NCBI GenBank assembly: GCA_030248135.1 | Contig: JASANC010005087.1 | Span: forward strand, 1 to 64,000 | Source: Theristus sp. LFF4_11 | Taxonomy: Eukaryota > Nematoda > Chromadorea > Monhysterida > Xyalidae | DNA length: 64,000 bases | Direction: 5' to 3' | In this document: one piece after another, positions 1-12,299 of the stretch | Layout of the letters: every line of letters starts with the position of its first letter | Numbering within the stretch: position 1 is the first letter of the stretch | Notes under the pieces: model-generated | What the model was told of the DNA's origin: nothing | Databases searched by the model: none | Seen by the model: the letters and a program-made list of their open reading frames with translations, nothing else | Program-made: the position numbers and the translations under genes

Positions 1-288
1 CGGTTTGTGTATTCATGTCAATTTGAAAGTTTGGGTTTAAGCAATAGAAGTTCTAACAGTTTAAATGTTTTGTAGAGTTCCACGGTTATGATTGATTGTA
101 AAGTTGAATTGTGTGTGTGTAACTTTGGGTTTTTACTTTTAATTTCGTCTTTGTGTGACGCGGTCATTGATACGATTCAGGAATGGGTGCAGGTTTGCTG
201 CATGCCCTCTCGTTTCGCAGAATCCCGGCATTCGGCTACGTAGGGAGAATGTCGTCGCGAGGTCGCTCCGAGTGGGGGAGTAGGGTCC
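1..288 (+). mobile_element. 3' internal end of an LTR retrotransposon
   Basis: A short open frame from the ATG at 183 reads up to and into the LTR, stopping at the TAA at 291-293. Its end is Arg/Ser/Gly-rich (SSRGRSEWGSRVL), as is common at the C-terminus of LTR-element polyproteins. A G-rich purine tract (about 269-285) lies immediately upstream of the LTR start and fits a polypurine tract. The rest of the element lies outside the window, so the family (Gypsy or Bel/Pao) cannot be decided. Confidence 0.4.
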
Positions 289-913
289 TGTAATGGCCTA
301 CTTTAGCCTCATGCTTCCTTGCGGCGCACCGTTCTCTTTTCGCGTGCTGGGAGTGCCTGGCGTGACTGCGTATAACAGGGTGCGTGTGTGCGGACACTCG
401 CCTACTCGTTTCTGATTGGTAGTTGTGGTCGCGTCTGATTGGTTTGTGTTCTATGTTTCTGTGTATTGATTGGTTGTTTCATTCCTAACCCCAGTTAATC
501 CGGTGTCACGTGACTTACTGTATAAATAACCGTGCCCGGCTATTGTTCGGTGTCAGTTAGCGCCAGTTCGTGTTTTATTCTTCTACTTCTTGACTACTGA
601 CCGTCTTTCCTGTATTAACGTCGAGAAAGTTCTATCGAAGCGGTGCCGTTCTATTCTTCTTCTGTCGACCGTTTTATTCGAATAAATAATAAAAGAAAAG
701 AGAGAAACGAATTGAATTGTGAATTAACTGTGGAAATATTAACGACTGACACACACACACACACAACCAAACGCAAACGTGTGTTTTCACTTTGAGCAAA
801 AGGTTTAGTGCAGGTCGACGACGATCCGAGCGCTCCGATCTTCACATCAGCGCTCGAGGCCGGGGACTCGGAGCGTGGAGGTCAAACGTCCTTAGTGCGA
901 ACAAACCGTTACA
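289..913 (+). repeat. LTR of a retrotransposon (probable 3' LTR)
   Basis: The segment begins TGTAATG and ends CCGTTACA, giving the expected TG...CA termini with a short inverted repeat. A TATAAATA box lies at 521-528. A second related copy sits at 40568-41651; the two share long stretches of identity, including the CA-microsatellite region and the GTGCAGGTCGAC segment. Both copies are followed by CCCGGG, so the true 3' boundary could lie a few bases further on. Confidence 0.6.
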
Positions 914-3900
914 CCCGGGGTGCACACTTCATGTGTTAAAAGTGTTATTTGACTTGATCGGGGCAATGTATTGGTCTTTTTATGCACGACCAATTGAAAC
1001 TGGTTTTTTAATTGTTTTAACTGCATTCAATCTTTCTCACCACCAGTCCGATCGGCCAAACCGAACATCTCAAAGGATCTTTAGTTTCCAAAAAATGTTA
1101 TTTTACTGTTGTACGTAGTGAGAGGTCGCTTGGTATTTTTGGTTGAATTTTAGACTGGCACATTTTCTACCATTTTCAAACTTTGTATTTGTTAAAAAGT
1201 GCTGCAAAGAAACCAACCGACCGCTGGGACGACATTCCATGTTTTTATATGCTATTGTTCGCTTTTGCAACTGATATAACAATGTGAACTGTCTTGCTGA
1301 CGATTTTCACAAGTATATTTGTATACTATATGTAAGTATGTAGCTACGAGTTTCAGAATTGTGCCAATTTTGAAGCCACATGTAGTCTTGTTTGAACAAA
1401 ACCGAAAGAATGTGTGTCGGAACTTTTTCAGGCGACTCGCATCTAGTCCAGTTTTGTAGCCTTGTCATAGTAGTTTTGAACGTTCTTGTTCAATCAAATG
1501 ATCAATTTTACGAATGGAACTACGAAACTAATTTTGTATAGTTAAAATTTAATTGTGGTTGAGAATCATACGTATAACCACGCCATCATACCGTGAAGTT
1601 TCATTCATGGCGATTTGCGACAAAAAAATATAATCAGTAAATTTTAAATACTTATTTTAATAAACACTTTTTTAACTTTTTATCTCTGGTAATACTTTTA
1701 ATTCATGGGTACCCAATAAGTGAACAAAACTTGGTATAGTAGTTCAATTTTAGTTTTGCTCCTTTGCATACTAATCAATCATTTATCCAGTTTTGCATTA
1801 CACTGTATTCATTGTCTTTAACGATTTTGTTAGTCGGACACAACTCTATGCATTACATTTTTTTCTGTGTTGATATTACTCCGGCCCAAAGCACCGTGGT
1901 TTATCGTTTTCGAAAGAATTATTTGCGATTGTATTGAAATTTTTTTTCGACAAAGCTAAACTGCAAAGTTATCACTCTGCTGTTCTTCTGATCAGTTTTA
2001 TGCAGTTATTTTTTCTCTTTTAAGGGTATATGGTGATATTGTTGTTCCCTCACGAAAAAAAAGGAATTTAACAAACAAATACACCCCGGTTGAAATTTGT
2101 TTTTCGCATGCCAAAAAAAACCGTTATATACAAGTGCAAGCTATTCTAGTCATTTATTTAGAACAATCATTTTGTAAAATTGCAAATGATTTATTTTATT
2201 ATCATACAATTTTTGGAATTTTGGTTTGTTTTAACGGCACATAACAGAAATTGGAAAATTGTGATTTTTGCGTCATTTGTTTTGAATACCCTATACAATT
2301 TCGGATGGTGTGGTGAGTTTTGAAATAGACACATGATTTTGGTATTTTTTTACTATTTTGTTTTGTGTCTTCTTTGCGCACACTGTTTGAAAAAATTTCC
2401 TGCTAAACTCTCTCATGAATTTCCTGAGAAATTTTTATTGCTATCCTTTTTGTAATGTTTCATTATTTCAGTGTACTACACATTATTATAAACTTTGCAA
2501 CAATTTTCATCCTACAATGTTTTTTCAAAGTTCTAATTATTTTGCAACTCAAACTGTGATAGTAGTGTTTTTCTAACCACTCAGTTTCTTTATTTTCTCT
2601 TTCTATCTTTCTCTGGATCAGATAAGTCACATTATTACCGTATTTTTCATATTTTTTACTTTTAAACAGTGTCTTGTGGCGAGTTTCCTTCGCGTCCGTC
2701 AAAATTGTGTTTTTTTATTGTCGGTTTTGTTCTTTTGTATTGAATTGAATAAAAAATCGTTAAAACAAACTATGCGGATTAGTAATAGCTAGTAATATAA
2801 TATCGGATAAGAAGTGCATTCATGAAATAGTATTTTGAGAACCATAGCTAGCAAACACGTGAAAAATGCGTTCGTGTAAAATTACGCACACCGCAAAATT
2901 GTTGTAAACCTCCCTACTGTCCCAAATCCGACAGGGTTTTTGCGGAAAAAACAATTTGTCGCATTTTTTTAGCTCTTATAGTAAATACCATATGAGCGCT
3001 ATGCCACACGGTATAATCATGTGCAAGTGCTGTAACAAATAAAAAAGCACGTAACAAACTGAACGCATTCAGTTTCGTCTGGGTCTGGAACAACCGTCGG
3101 TTTTTCAAGATCGCACCTTTTTTATCGGGTCCTCCAGTTTTTGAAGATACCGAAAGCCGATAAAGGGCACGCAATTTGCAGCTAACTCTATATAACATAT
3201 CCAACTAGCTGATTCATTGGTATTCTCGTCATGCATGGATTCCACGCAAAACCAACTCCGCCTCCACCGCAATCCATGAACAGAGTGCATGCATCAACCA
3301 ATCAGCAAGTTGGATATGTTATAGAGGCGTTTCAGGCAAATAATGAAGGAATTTTATGTAAAATTAACTGAAAATCAATAATAGCGTGACATGCAAAGTA
3401 ATAAGAGTCATACACAAAAAAAACGCACAATACATTTCAAAATGCATGCCAAAGCTTATGCCGTGCCAAATCTGGTATCAAATGCATGCCATGTTAAAAT
3501 ATGTGCAAAATTTAAAAAATGGCAATAAAACCAATTTGACTTGTGATGTGATTTGACACCAAAAACTATTTGAACCACAACAACCCATTCCGCGAATTAT
3601 TACGGTAACAATGCGGCCATTTATCTCTTGAATTACCAGGAAACTGAAGCACAAAAATGCTGCAAAATTTAGCCAACCGCAAATAAATTATGGATTCAAG
3701 CGATTCATGCATGCGGTCTCAAGTAATGATCATGGGTGTATACCACCGTGTAAATTGAGAACTAAACCCTAAAATTGATATTCACACGTGGGACGAAAAG
3801 TTGAGCATGCCTTTATCGTTTAAGTACCATAAATTATCCCTAATATGACTAAATGCGGTGATTGGTGGAGTGTGCTGGAGCCGGTTTAGCTCTCCAAAGT

Positions 3901-5377
3901 AATAAGAACCGGGTTTTGCACCAAACCACGCCCAAATCGTTGTTTTTTGTCTCAAGTGCCATATAATTATGCGGTTTTTGATGATAAATTATAAATCGTA
4001 AATTCTGGTGTGAGCATCAGTTTTTTGTATTCCATAAAATAGCTGTTGCTTCAATGTATTGTATATTTGCTTGTGAAATCTGAATTGACCTTTTTCTTCG
4101 TTGTGCACTGTATTGACATTTCTCAAATTTACAAGCAAAACTGTTTGGAAATTCAAGCTTTTAGCAGAAGATTTATAGGTTTTACCTCTTCACGGATGTA
4201 AAAAGTGAAACTAAGTCAGGAGTCACCTTTGAACGTTCTGCGTGCTTATTTTGACGTGAATTCACGACGCATTCACGAATTCACATTACATGTATAAAAA
4301 ATCTTTTTAAGTTTCAAAAAATTTTTATAAAAAGTTTTATAACAAGTTGAACGAACATTTATACTGACGAGCTTTTTTACTTCTCCTTGCTCTCTTTACT
4401 TTTATTTTTTCTTTATATTCGGTTTACAATGCATTTGGTTCTATAAAAGTGCAGTGCAGTATCATGTTAATTACCGTGCAAAACAAGCGTGTCAATTTTC
4501 AAAAAAAAGATGCCGAGTCCAAAACCGAAGTCCAAACTTCCGCAAACCGTTTCATATACAGATAACAAAGCGAGTCGCTTCTGGTACCATGCATACAAAA
4601 CTAAAAAGTACGGTAATACTTTTGTCCAATCTAATAAAATATAATGAAATATACAATTGTCGGTATGTCACAAAGACTTTTAACATGGGTGTGCTCTTAT
4701 TTTTGTCAAGTAGTGCGAAAAATTTTGGTGTGCAAACAAACCATGCTTCAGTTATATTTGTTTTCTCGTTTGTGTCAGAAAATATAACTGTGTTCAAGGT
4801 TTCTAATCGGTTATGTAAACAGAATGAATATCAGTAACCACTGCATTTCTGCGTGCTCAGAAGAGATTTTGCAGAAAATGCTACCGAAAAAAAACTGAAA
4901 CGTGTGAAACTCGTCACGCAATTTTCCTGCGGATGGCCGGAAACTGGTACCGGGAGAAATGGTCACCGGAAATCAGAGAGGGTACAATTTTTTGTTGTGT
5001 GTGTGTTGTTTGCGCTGCTTGTGCTGTTTTCTTGATTTCTGCGGTTTGTTATCATTGTCGGCAATCCTCAAATCAATATCATCATGAAATCAGTTCATTT
5101 TTTCCAAACAGTATACTACAGTAATAAATCAAATTTTTTCTAACTCTCAGCAATCCAATCGACAAATTATTTCCGGCTCAAGTGGCTTGTAAAAAGGTTC
5201 CGCTGTACCGCACCATAAAGTGCGTGGGCCCACTTCAGACAGCTTGAGCCGCGCGCGCAGTCAAAAGGTCAAAAATAGGTTTCTTTTGATCGATTCTTCG
5301 TTTTTTGTTTTTTATTATTGTGATTTTACTGCTTCTCTCTGAACGGTTTTTTCGCAATAATGAACGTTTTTAGAGCT
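914..5377. other. AT-rich intergenic region, no gene supported
   Basis: Only short chance frames are present. An imperfect relative of the 62934-63030 foldback lies near 2812-2840 (shared GTGCATTCATGAA). A GC-rich patch with a GTGGGCCCAC palindrome lies near 5180-5265, just upstream of the putative neurogenin promoter. No RNA gene or further repeat was recognised. Confidence 0.4.
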
Positions 5378-5385
5378 TATAAATA
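5378..5385 (+). promoter_or_regulatory. TATA-like box, candidate promoter of the bHLH gene
   Basis: TATAAATA occurs about 235 bp upstream of a strong GTAAGT donor at 5617. A first non-coding exon running from about 5410 to 5616, spliced to the acceptor TTTTTCAG at 8179, would give the bHLH transcript a roughly 2.56-kb first intron. This is inference from spacing and splice signals only; a 5' RACE read would settle it. Confidence 0.3.
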
Positions 5386-5409
5386 ACAGCCAATTAAAGA
5401 TATGTCGGT

Positions 5410-8179
5410 TTTTTTTGAAGTGGTGTGGTAGGTGCCAGTCAAATGAAAAAAAACTGCAACCGCAGTGTGCGGATTTGATCGTGATACCCGTTCATTTTGT
5501 CATTTTTGATGAATTAGCGTCGTGTGTTTGCTGTTTAGATGTTCCGATTTTTTTCGGTAGCGTTCCACAACAATTAAAACAAGCAGCTCTTTGTGTCAGG
5601 TTAGATCAACTACTGGGTAAGTAACCCAGGTTTGCTTATCCTTGCAGCTTTTCTTTTGTTTCAGCAGCGCGTTCGATGCTAAACACTTGTTTCATGATAA
5701 AAAAAGTTCAACATAGATTTTCACATTTTTTCATTACCATTGTGATCAAAATAGCCTCAAAACACATAAAAAATTTTTTATCTCTTGGAGTCCATCTACC
5801 GACATGCTGGAGTCTGTACGACACCCTAAATTGTCCTGTTTGAAAAGGAGGAGGAAGGGTTCAACTATTGTTTTCTCTTCTACAACAATACAATTTACAC
5901 AACAAAAAAATCGTACACATCTTACCCCCAACTGAGTTTGGTTTGCATCAAGAAGTCACGTAAAGCTGACAAAATGCTCATAATAAGACAATTACACGCG
6001 ATTCTTGTGATGAAGTCACAAGAAACGGTGTAATTTTTCAGCTGTTAAACATGCGTAATCGCATGTAATTATTTGGATTTCACGATTCGGCATTCGGTTC
6101 ACCGCATTAGTTTTTTACTAAAAGATTTCTAGAATCATTTCAGAAGACACACCTGCACCTACGGGCGTTTTTACCCTTTTCACGCGTGCCAAAATTTCAT
6201 TTTCCCCGCCCAATTTCATTTATTCCCATTCTATTCGTAATCTTCTTTCGGCTCATTTACCGCAATAATTGTTGGTTTTTCTTTCGTCAATTTTGTGTTA
6301 CGCCAATTATTTTTTCAAGAGAAGATAAACCACTTTTTTTAATTCTTGCAACTTGGTTATCTGACTTTGCATTCCGATTTTGTTGGTTGGTTGCATTGCT
6401 GATTATTATTTTTCTGCTGTAATTTTTTGCAACTTTTTTCCACCTGGCCTACGGTAGTATTGTGACACGCTGTTTCGTACCTTCTGTTTATTTTTTTCTT
6501 CATGTCTCATCAAATATATGTTTCCCGTATGTCATTTTGTTGTTTTTCCAGTGTCAACAAAACCACTTTGCGTCTTTCGTCACCGTGTCAGCAAACAGAC
6601 GATTACAAATACAATAAAACTGTGCGTTCGATTGGTTCGATAGATATTTGTTCAATTATTATTGCGCAAGAAACAAGAAAAGGTGTCACAAAAAATAAAC
6701 AATAATTCTGTGCACATTACGGAACGGGCGGACTTTTGACCCCGAACCTGCTTCTATTCGCCGGAAGTCAAACACGCAATAATAAACAAACATTGGCTCG
6801 TTTTTGACTGCTAAAAATGATGGTTTCTTCCGCAACGGGTCACACTGAGCTGGTTTTTCCGACGTCTTTGGTGCGGACTGTGCAGATCAAAGTGAGCTTT
6901 GCTATTGTTTTTCTTTGCGAATTTTCTTCGGATTTCTATCGTTGGTATTTTGGTATCAGGCAATATGCGGTTGGTTTGTTGAAGAAACTGGTTGTTAGTT
7001 ACTAACAATCGGAAAGGAAGTTTCAGAGTTATTTCATTCTAAACTTAAACTTTAAACTTTTTAAACAGTTTAAACTTTTTTTGTCGGTTTCAGCAATAAA
7101 ATGGCTTGTAAAATAGTTTTCAATCCGCCAATTAGCCTGCTGTTGCACGGATATGTCAAAATATCACTCCCTTATCCTACGCTTTATAAACTGAGTCAGA
7201 TTGCCGAAAAGGTCGGCAAACTTTTTTGAGTTCAAATTCCGCAGAAAAATTGTCCCTAGTTTTCAGCAGTTCGGATGAAACGACCTTGATATTGCACGCG
7301 TTTGAGCATTTTGATCACAACAACGCAACAAAACACTCAAAACAGCATGAATGCAATAAAAATGTGCACAGTTACATGTGCTGTAGTGGAAGGAAGGGCG
7401 GGTTTGAAAATTTTTAAGTGAGACATGTGGAATGAAATTTATCACACCCTATTAACACCGAAAACAGTATCACAAACAATTGTTATTCGAAAGCATTTCT
7501 CTGCCACCCGCTAAGTTCTGTTGATTGGTTGATTGGAAGTGAAAATTTCTCCTTTGACCACTGGTCAGGGATAAAGCGCGTAAAAAGTCGATGACCCGTT
7601 TTCTTTCATATTTTTATTCTTGTTTATTCCCTCGCTCCCCATTTTAGGTTGGGGCGTAACTGGTACTGGATTACCGAAATCATTTGTTATCGATCTTGGT
7701 TGTTTACAAGCCATTTATTGTGTTTATAAATTTTGGCGGTTGTTGTTTCGTGATTTAGGTGCACATTTATGGCGGTTTTTCCATCTTTTGCGTGCGCTTG
7801 TGCGGAGAATTTGATTTTCTGAAAATGATTCAAAACTGAAGTTTGTCGGCAGTGTTTTTGAATCTGATTTTAGATTTTTTATGGGCACGGAGGACATAAC
7901 GGCGGAATTGAGAACAAAATTAAAGGCGAGACGGGCCAATCTGAGCGAACATTCAGTTTTCTGCCTTTGTTTTCCATATGGCAATTGGAGATCTGAAGGA
8001 AGGGAGAACTGAGAAATGGACAAATGGGGACCAGATAACTGGTCACACAAAAAACCAATGAGTCTCTTTCCTGTTCTCATTTTTGTCCCGTTTCATCCGT
8101 TCTGCCTGAAGTGAACAAATAACCCACAAAAACCCACAATTCAGCAGATTCGTTTTCATTGTACAAATGTATTTTTCAG
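5410..8179 (+). other. putative 5'UTR exon and first intron of the bHLH gene
   Basis: The stretch from about 5410 to 5616 ends in CTACTGG followed by GTAAGT, a near-consensus donor. The next convincing acceptor on this strand before the bHLH start codon is TATTTTTCAG ending at 8179. Between them I see only AT-rich sequence with short chance frames and no recognised repeat. The exon start is a guess based on the TATA-like box. Confidence 0.3.
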
Positions 8180-8200
8180 TCGAACCCACCATTGACAACC

Positions 8201-9259
8201 ATGCCAACAACAACGAACAGCGGTAGCGAAACGCACACCTCGACACCAACAACAACCACAACAAACAATGCTAGCCACTCGAGACGGCCGTCCAAGGGTG
8301 CCCGCGATCCGAACCGCCCGAAGCGGCCGTATCGCCGGCGGGCTCGCAAGCGAAGTCCGGCCACAATTGCGAGATCGCAGCGAATCCGTCGGAGCAAGGC
8401 GAACGACCGCGAACGCAACCGGATGCACAGTCTGAACGCGGCGCTGGACCGACTGCGGTCGACGTTGCCGAGACCGTCAGCTTTGTTCGGTTCAAACGTC
8501 GACACGGACGCCCAGGAGTATTCGTGCGAGAAACTGACGAAAATCGAGACGCTACGAATGGCGCACAATTACATACTGGCGTTGCGCGAACTGCTGCGTG
8601 CAGCCGACGAGAACAACGATGATGACGACAACACGCGGCGGTCGCCTGCGACGGTCGGTGAGTGCGGCCAGCAGTCGCCGGGTGACGTTGGCGCTCGACT
8701 GAAATGCGAACTGAGCGACAGCGAACTGGCGACGTCCGCACTGTCGGAGACGTCGACGCCAACTGGTGTCTTCGAACTGAGCGCTCCAGCCAATCAGCAT
8801 GCTGCGTCGGCTGATCAGCTGGCCAATCAGCACGTTTCAGCAGTGAATCCGACTAATCAGCAGCTGTCAGCAACACCGATGATGATGACGCACGTCGGTA
8901 ATCAATCTGCGATTATTGCTGCTGACAATAACTTCGCCTACAACAGCCACGGTTCACCGCCGGCCGTCTATCCCCGCCAAATGGTGGTGTACCATGAGGC
9001 GCACAGCGGTACACCGCTGGTCGTGTCTGACGGTCAACGAAACGAGCACCACCAAAATTGGTCAATCAGCAGCAGCGGCGATTATCAAATTCCTCAGCAG
9101 TTTCAGCAGAATTCAGCAGCTGGCTCGTACGGTTACGGGAGTGCATTTGTCGGTCAGCCATGCAACTTTGCCAGTAACAATCGCAGCGTTTCCTGGAACA
9201 ACACTACGGTGGTGGCACAGTTTCATCAACAACAACAGCAGTTTGTTGGAAGTTTTTGA
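8201..9259 (+). CDS. ngn-1: Neurogenin-family bHLH transcription factor
   Basis: The 352-residue protein is a nuclear, E-box-binding proneural factor by family. The bHLH lies at about residues 63-132: the basic region and helix 1 contain [18 protein letters not shown], and helix 2 contains [15 protein letters not shown], both signatures of the neurogenin/Atonal group and closest to neurogenin. The loop (about 91-110) is about 14 residues longer than in typical neurogenins, and the usual NYIWAL reads NYILAL. A very basic Arg/Lys/Pro segment precedes the domain. The C-terminal half is Ser/Gln/Asn-rich with imperfect ANQH/NQQ repeats and ends in a short Gln run. I chose ATG 8201 because a splice acceptor (TATTTTTCAG) ends at 8179, making the upstream in-frame ATG at 8159 intronic. 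No AATAAA was seen close to the stop. In this family the gene drives neuronal fate. Confidence 0.88.
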   Translation: MPTTTNSGSETHTSTPTTTTTNNASHSRRPSKGARDPNRPKRPYRRRARKRSPATIARSQRIRRSKANDRERNRMHSLNAALDRLRSTLPRPSALFGSNVDTDAQEYSCEKLTKIETLRMAHNYILALRELLRAADENNDDDDNTRRSPATVGECGQQSPGDVGARLKCELSDSELATSALSETSTPTGVFELSAPANQHAASADQLANQHVSAVNPTNQQLSATPMMMTHVGNQSAIIAADNNFAYNSHGSPPAVYPRQMVVYHEAHSGTPLVVSDGQRNEHHQNWSISSSGDYQIPQQFQQNSAAGSYGYGSAFVGQPCNFASNNRSVSWNNTTVVAQFHQQQQQFVGSF

Positions 9260-9656
9260 ATTGTTTCTTGTATGTATACCGTAAATTACTGGAACTTTGC
9301 TCAAAATGCTCTGACGGCGCTGCTTGAATTGATCCTCCCTCGTTTCTTTTCCATAAATGTGAATCAATTGTATTTTGCATTGCGACCTAAACATAACTTT
9401 TTCGATTTTACGTAGCAAATTTGAGGTTTTTAACTTGTCAGGGCGACGCGAAATTTTTAAGTTGTTCTTGTTTTTTAACCACCAAAGTTTTTTTAATGAC
9501 GCATTATCAGAATCTCACCATTTCCAATTTATGCAATTTTGATATTTCGAGATTTTTAGTGAACACTTACATTTGCCAATCCGTTTATGCCTTTTGGTCT
9601 CACTTTGTTCTTTCTTTGATTAAATTCAAATTCAAGCTTGCATTTGTTACTGTTTA
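9260..9656. other. 3' flank of the bHLH gene
   Basis: AT-rich sequence between the bHLH stop and a mariner-like element. It presumably holds the 3'UTR. No canonical AATAAA was found; weaker variants (CATAAA, ATTAAA) are present near 9353 and 9620. Confidence 0.3.
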
Positions 9657-10575
9657 TACAGGGTGGGCCAAAAAAAAGGTTCCATTTTCAAACTGCTGTC
9701 ACTGGCTGGTATTTCAATATTATGAGCTGAAATTTTCAGCATTGATAAAACATGTGATGCCATTTTTCTGACAAAATTTTTATTCAGTTTGGTCAAGTAG
9801 ATTCAGTTTTACAGCACAATGTTTAAAAATTCTCAAATTTTCAAAAAAACGGATTTTTAACCAAGAATTTAACAACGAATCATTGCTCATAGACATCCAA
9901 ATCATCATCAAGGTTTGTCGTCCGGCAGCGGCTGGATGGAATTTTACGCGAAACTGGCGAGTCACTGCAGAAAAACTTTCAGATTGCTCCCACCAGATAG
10001 CACACCAGACCCGTTGTTCTGCTGTCCACTTTTAACCGTGACGAAACTGCAGAAAACTGAAACTGAAACACTGTTTTTATTCAAACCGCAGGAAAACTTT
10101 TCAAAAGAAACAAATTAACAGACAGAGCAACACAGAAAACAAAAAATCAACTGAACAACTCTTTCTGTCGCAGTCGCATGGCTGCTGACTCGAGTTCGTT
10201 GTGAAACATCAGAATTTCGCTCGAGGTGCTCAAATGCAATTCAAGTGTGAGACCTTTCCACTCTGAGCGCATGATTTGAACTATCACGGGTATCCAAAAA
10301 GACCAATTTGTCACCTTCGCAACAGTTTCAAAATTGAATCACGCATCTTGATACTAATTTTTTCTTGCACTCATTTCAGTCAATTTGTTGATTTTTCGAG
10401 CTTTTTAGAAAATCTGCCACAGTGAGCGCTAGGAATTATATATCGGAAAAAAAAATTTTGTCAGTAAAATGGCAACGCATGTTTTATCAGTGCTGAAAAT
10501 TTCAGCTCATAATATTGAAACACCAGCCAGTGACAGCAGTTTGAAAATGGAACCTTTTTTTTGGCCCACCCTGTA
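9657..10575 (-). mobile_element. mariner-like element, decayed (copy 1)
   Basis: The 0.92-kb element is flanked by TA and begins CAGGGTGGGCC. The terminal inverted repeats extend roughly 110-125 bp (GGTTCCATTTTCAAAC, then CTGTCACTGGCTGG). An internal decayed frame on the minus strand matches the start of the better-preserved frame in copy 2 (MTRQFRVKFHPAA), which resembles the N-terminal helix-turn-helix of mariner-related transposases. No catalytic domain survives, so it is non-autonomous. It lies inverted relative to the copy at 43352-44269. Confidence 0.75.
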
Positions 10576-10671
10576 TATCGAATGATATCAATAAACGGCA
10601 GGCTTATGTATGATATTTGGTTGTGTGCGCAGAAGTTTGCTCCCGAGATTCAATGTGCTCATAAATGGGTA

Positions 10672-10835
10672 AACGTTTCATGCATGACGTGGAATTCAAA
10701 GTTGGCAAAGTGATCCGAGTCCTCTAAATAGGCCCGAGTCACTAAGACGATTTTGAAATAACACGTAAAGATTGAAAATACATGTAGTTTTCTTTCTACG
10801 TCTGCAAACGCTTTCAGTCGCAGAATCTAAAAAAA
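10672..10835 (+). repeat. dispersed ~180-bp repeat, copy 1
   Basis: Shared core: CATGCATGACG, then GGAATTCAAAGTTGG, GTGA-CGAGTCC and, near the end, TCTGCAA-CG followed by GTCGCAGAA. Related copies occur at 12628-12782, 33027-33135 (reverse), 43102-43292 and 54172-54290 (reverse). No termini or coding capacity were identified. Confidence 0.5.
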
Positions 10836-12299
10836 TTACAATGCATAAAGTACAATGAACGCCGACCAAAATGACCCGAACCCAGACAAACAGTATCACT
10901 AACGCAAAAAAAACAAAATCCGTTGCGCAAACATAATAAAAACAGTAGATAATTCAAACTTTCATAATAAACAGAGAACTGGAGAAAAAACACTGTACTG
11001 AAAATAATCCAATAAAAATAAATAATAATTTAATCCGCAACCCGATCAATCAGACACGCACGCGCGACCTTAGGGTGTCGGCTATAACAGCGGCATTTTC
11101 TTACACAGCAGTTGAATTAATGAACGATTATTTACAAACCCGCTTAATGCAAGAAAGCAACAATCGTTTTCATCTTTACCGCAAGTCTACCAAACGGCAT
11201 GGTTTTTTGTAACTTGACGCAATTTTTTTCTGGTTTCAAGTCCTGAGACGCAAATGAAACCCCATAGTCCATTTAAAATTAGTGGCTGTGGAAGGAAAGT
11301 TACTGTGTTTTTCCGTGAATTTTGAATATATTATTTTTTTCAATCTCACAAAATGACACAAGTGAAAAAAACCATGCCCCGTTTCAAGCAAAATTCATTT
11401 CTTATGTCACTCGATCTTTTTTGTACAATTAGTGGAATAAGGAGAATTACGTGAGGTATGTTTATTTGTCAACATTTTTCAGCGGAAAAAGATTTTCACT
11501 GTTGTGGCTGATTTGGTTATTTGCAACGGAAAATTGACAACAAAACACTGACGATTCATATCAACGTTTTTTCTGATCAGTATTACACAATTGCGCGTCT
11601 CTTATACTCAAGTTTCAGTTCGCTTTACGTCGAAGAGTGAAAATCCACTCATTATCAGTCTAATCAAGTGATCGTAACAAAATTTACTGTGCAAAACCAA
11701 ACCACACAGTGCCAGGTAAAAAATTCGTTTGAGCATCAGACGTGCGTATAGTTCAAAAGGGCAACGAAACGCTCTTCAGACAAGATCAGTTTGAAGTCAG
11801 CATGCGCGAGTCAAGTGGCCTTCCGTTTCCACTATTTCTCCATGCCACCATGCACCGGCAACGCTAATTGAGACCTTCATTAAGAGATTTCACACGGAAG
11901 TGAGCGTTTTCAGCAACAGCGGCATCTTGAAAGAGCAGCAAAGCGTGAATGGAAAAGAGAAGGCAGTGGGACAGAACACAAGTGAACCAGTGGCAGAGGC
12001 AGCGAATGTCTAGCACCACCATTACGTAAAAAAGAGAAAGGAGAGGTTGCAAAACAAAAGGACCGGGGTGTTTGGTGAGGGACGACAAACAGCGAACCGG
12101 AGTAAAGTGTTCTTGCACAACATTCCAGCAAATAGAGGAGATTAAATATAGGTGAGACTAAAATCGCTTTTCGCAGAAATACCACAACAGCGGATAAAAA
12201 GCGCGCACAAAAAAATACACGGAGTGAAAGATGAAAACATGGGCTCTAAAAAGTGGCGAAGGTACAAACGAATTTGACAGCAACATTTTCGATGCACCT
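10836..12299. other. intergenic region, no gene supported
   Basis: AT-rich spacer downstream of the receptor pair. Open frames near 11864-12185 (minus) are hydrophobic but overlap in two frames and show no domain or splice logic. Nothing else was recognised. Confidence 0.35.

Noticed and set aside
7221..7240. B-box-like GAGTTCAAATTCC, possible tRNA
   Set aside because: No A box or cloverleaf-compatible sequence at the right distance.
8159..8200. Upstream in-frame ATG (MYKCIF) of the bHLH gene
   Set aside because: A strong splice acceptor (TATTTTTCAG) ends at 8179, so this ATG is most likely intronic.
11864..12185. Two overlapping hydrophobic minus frames downstream of Gr gene 1
   Set aside because: First considered as the TM7 exon; the real one (TYLTLLLQ) was found at 12347-12300 with a proper acceptor.
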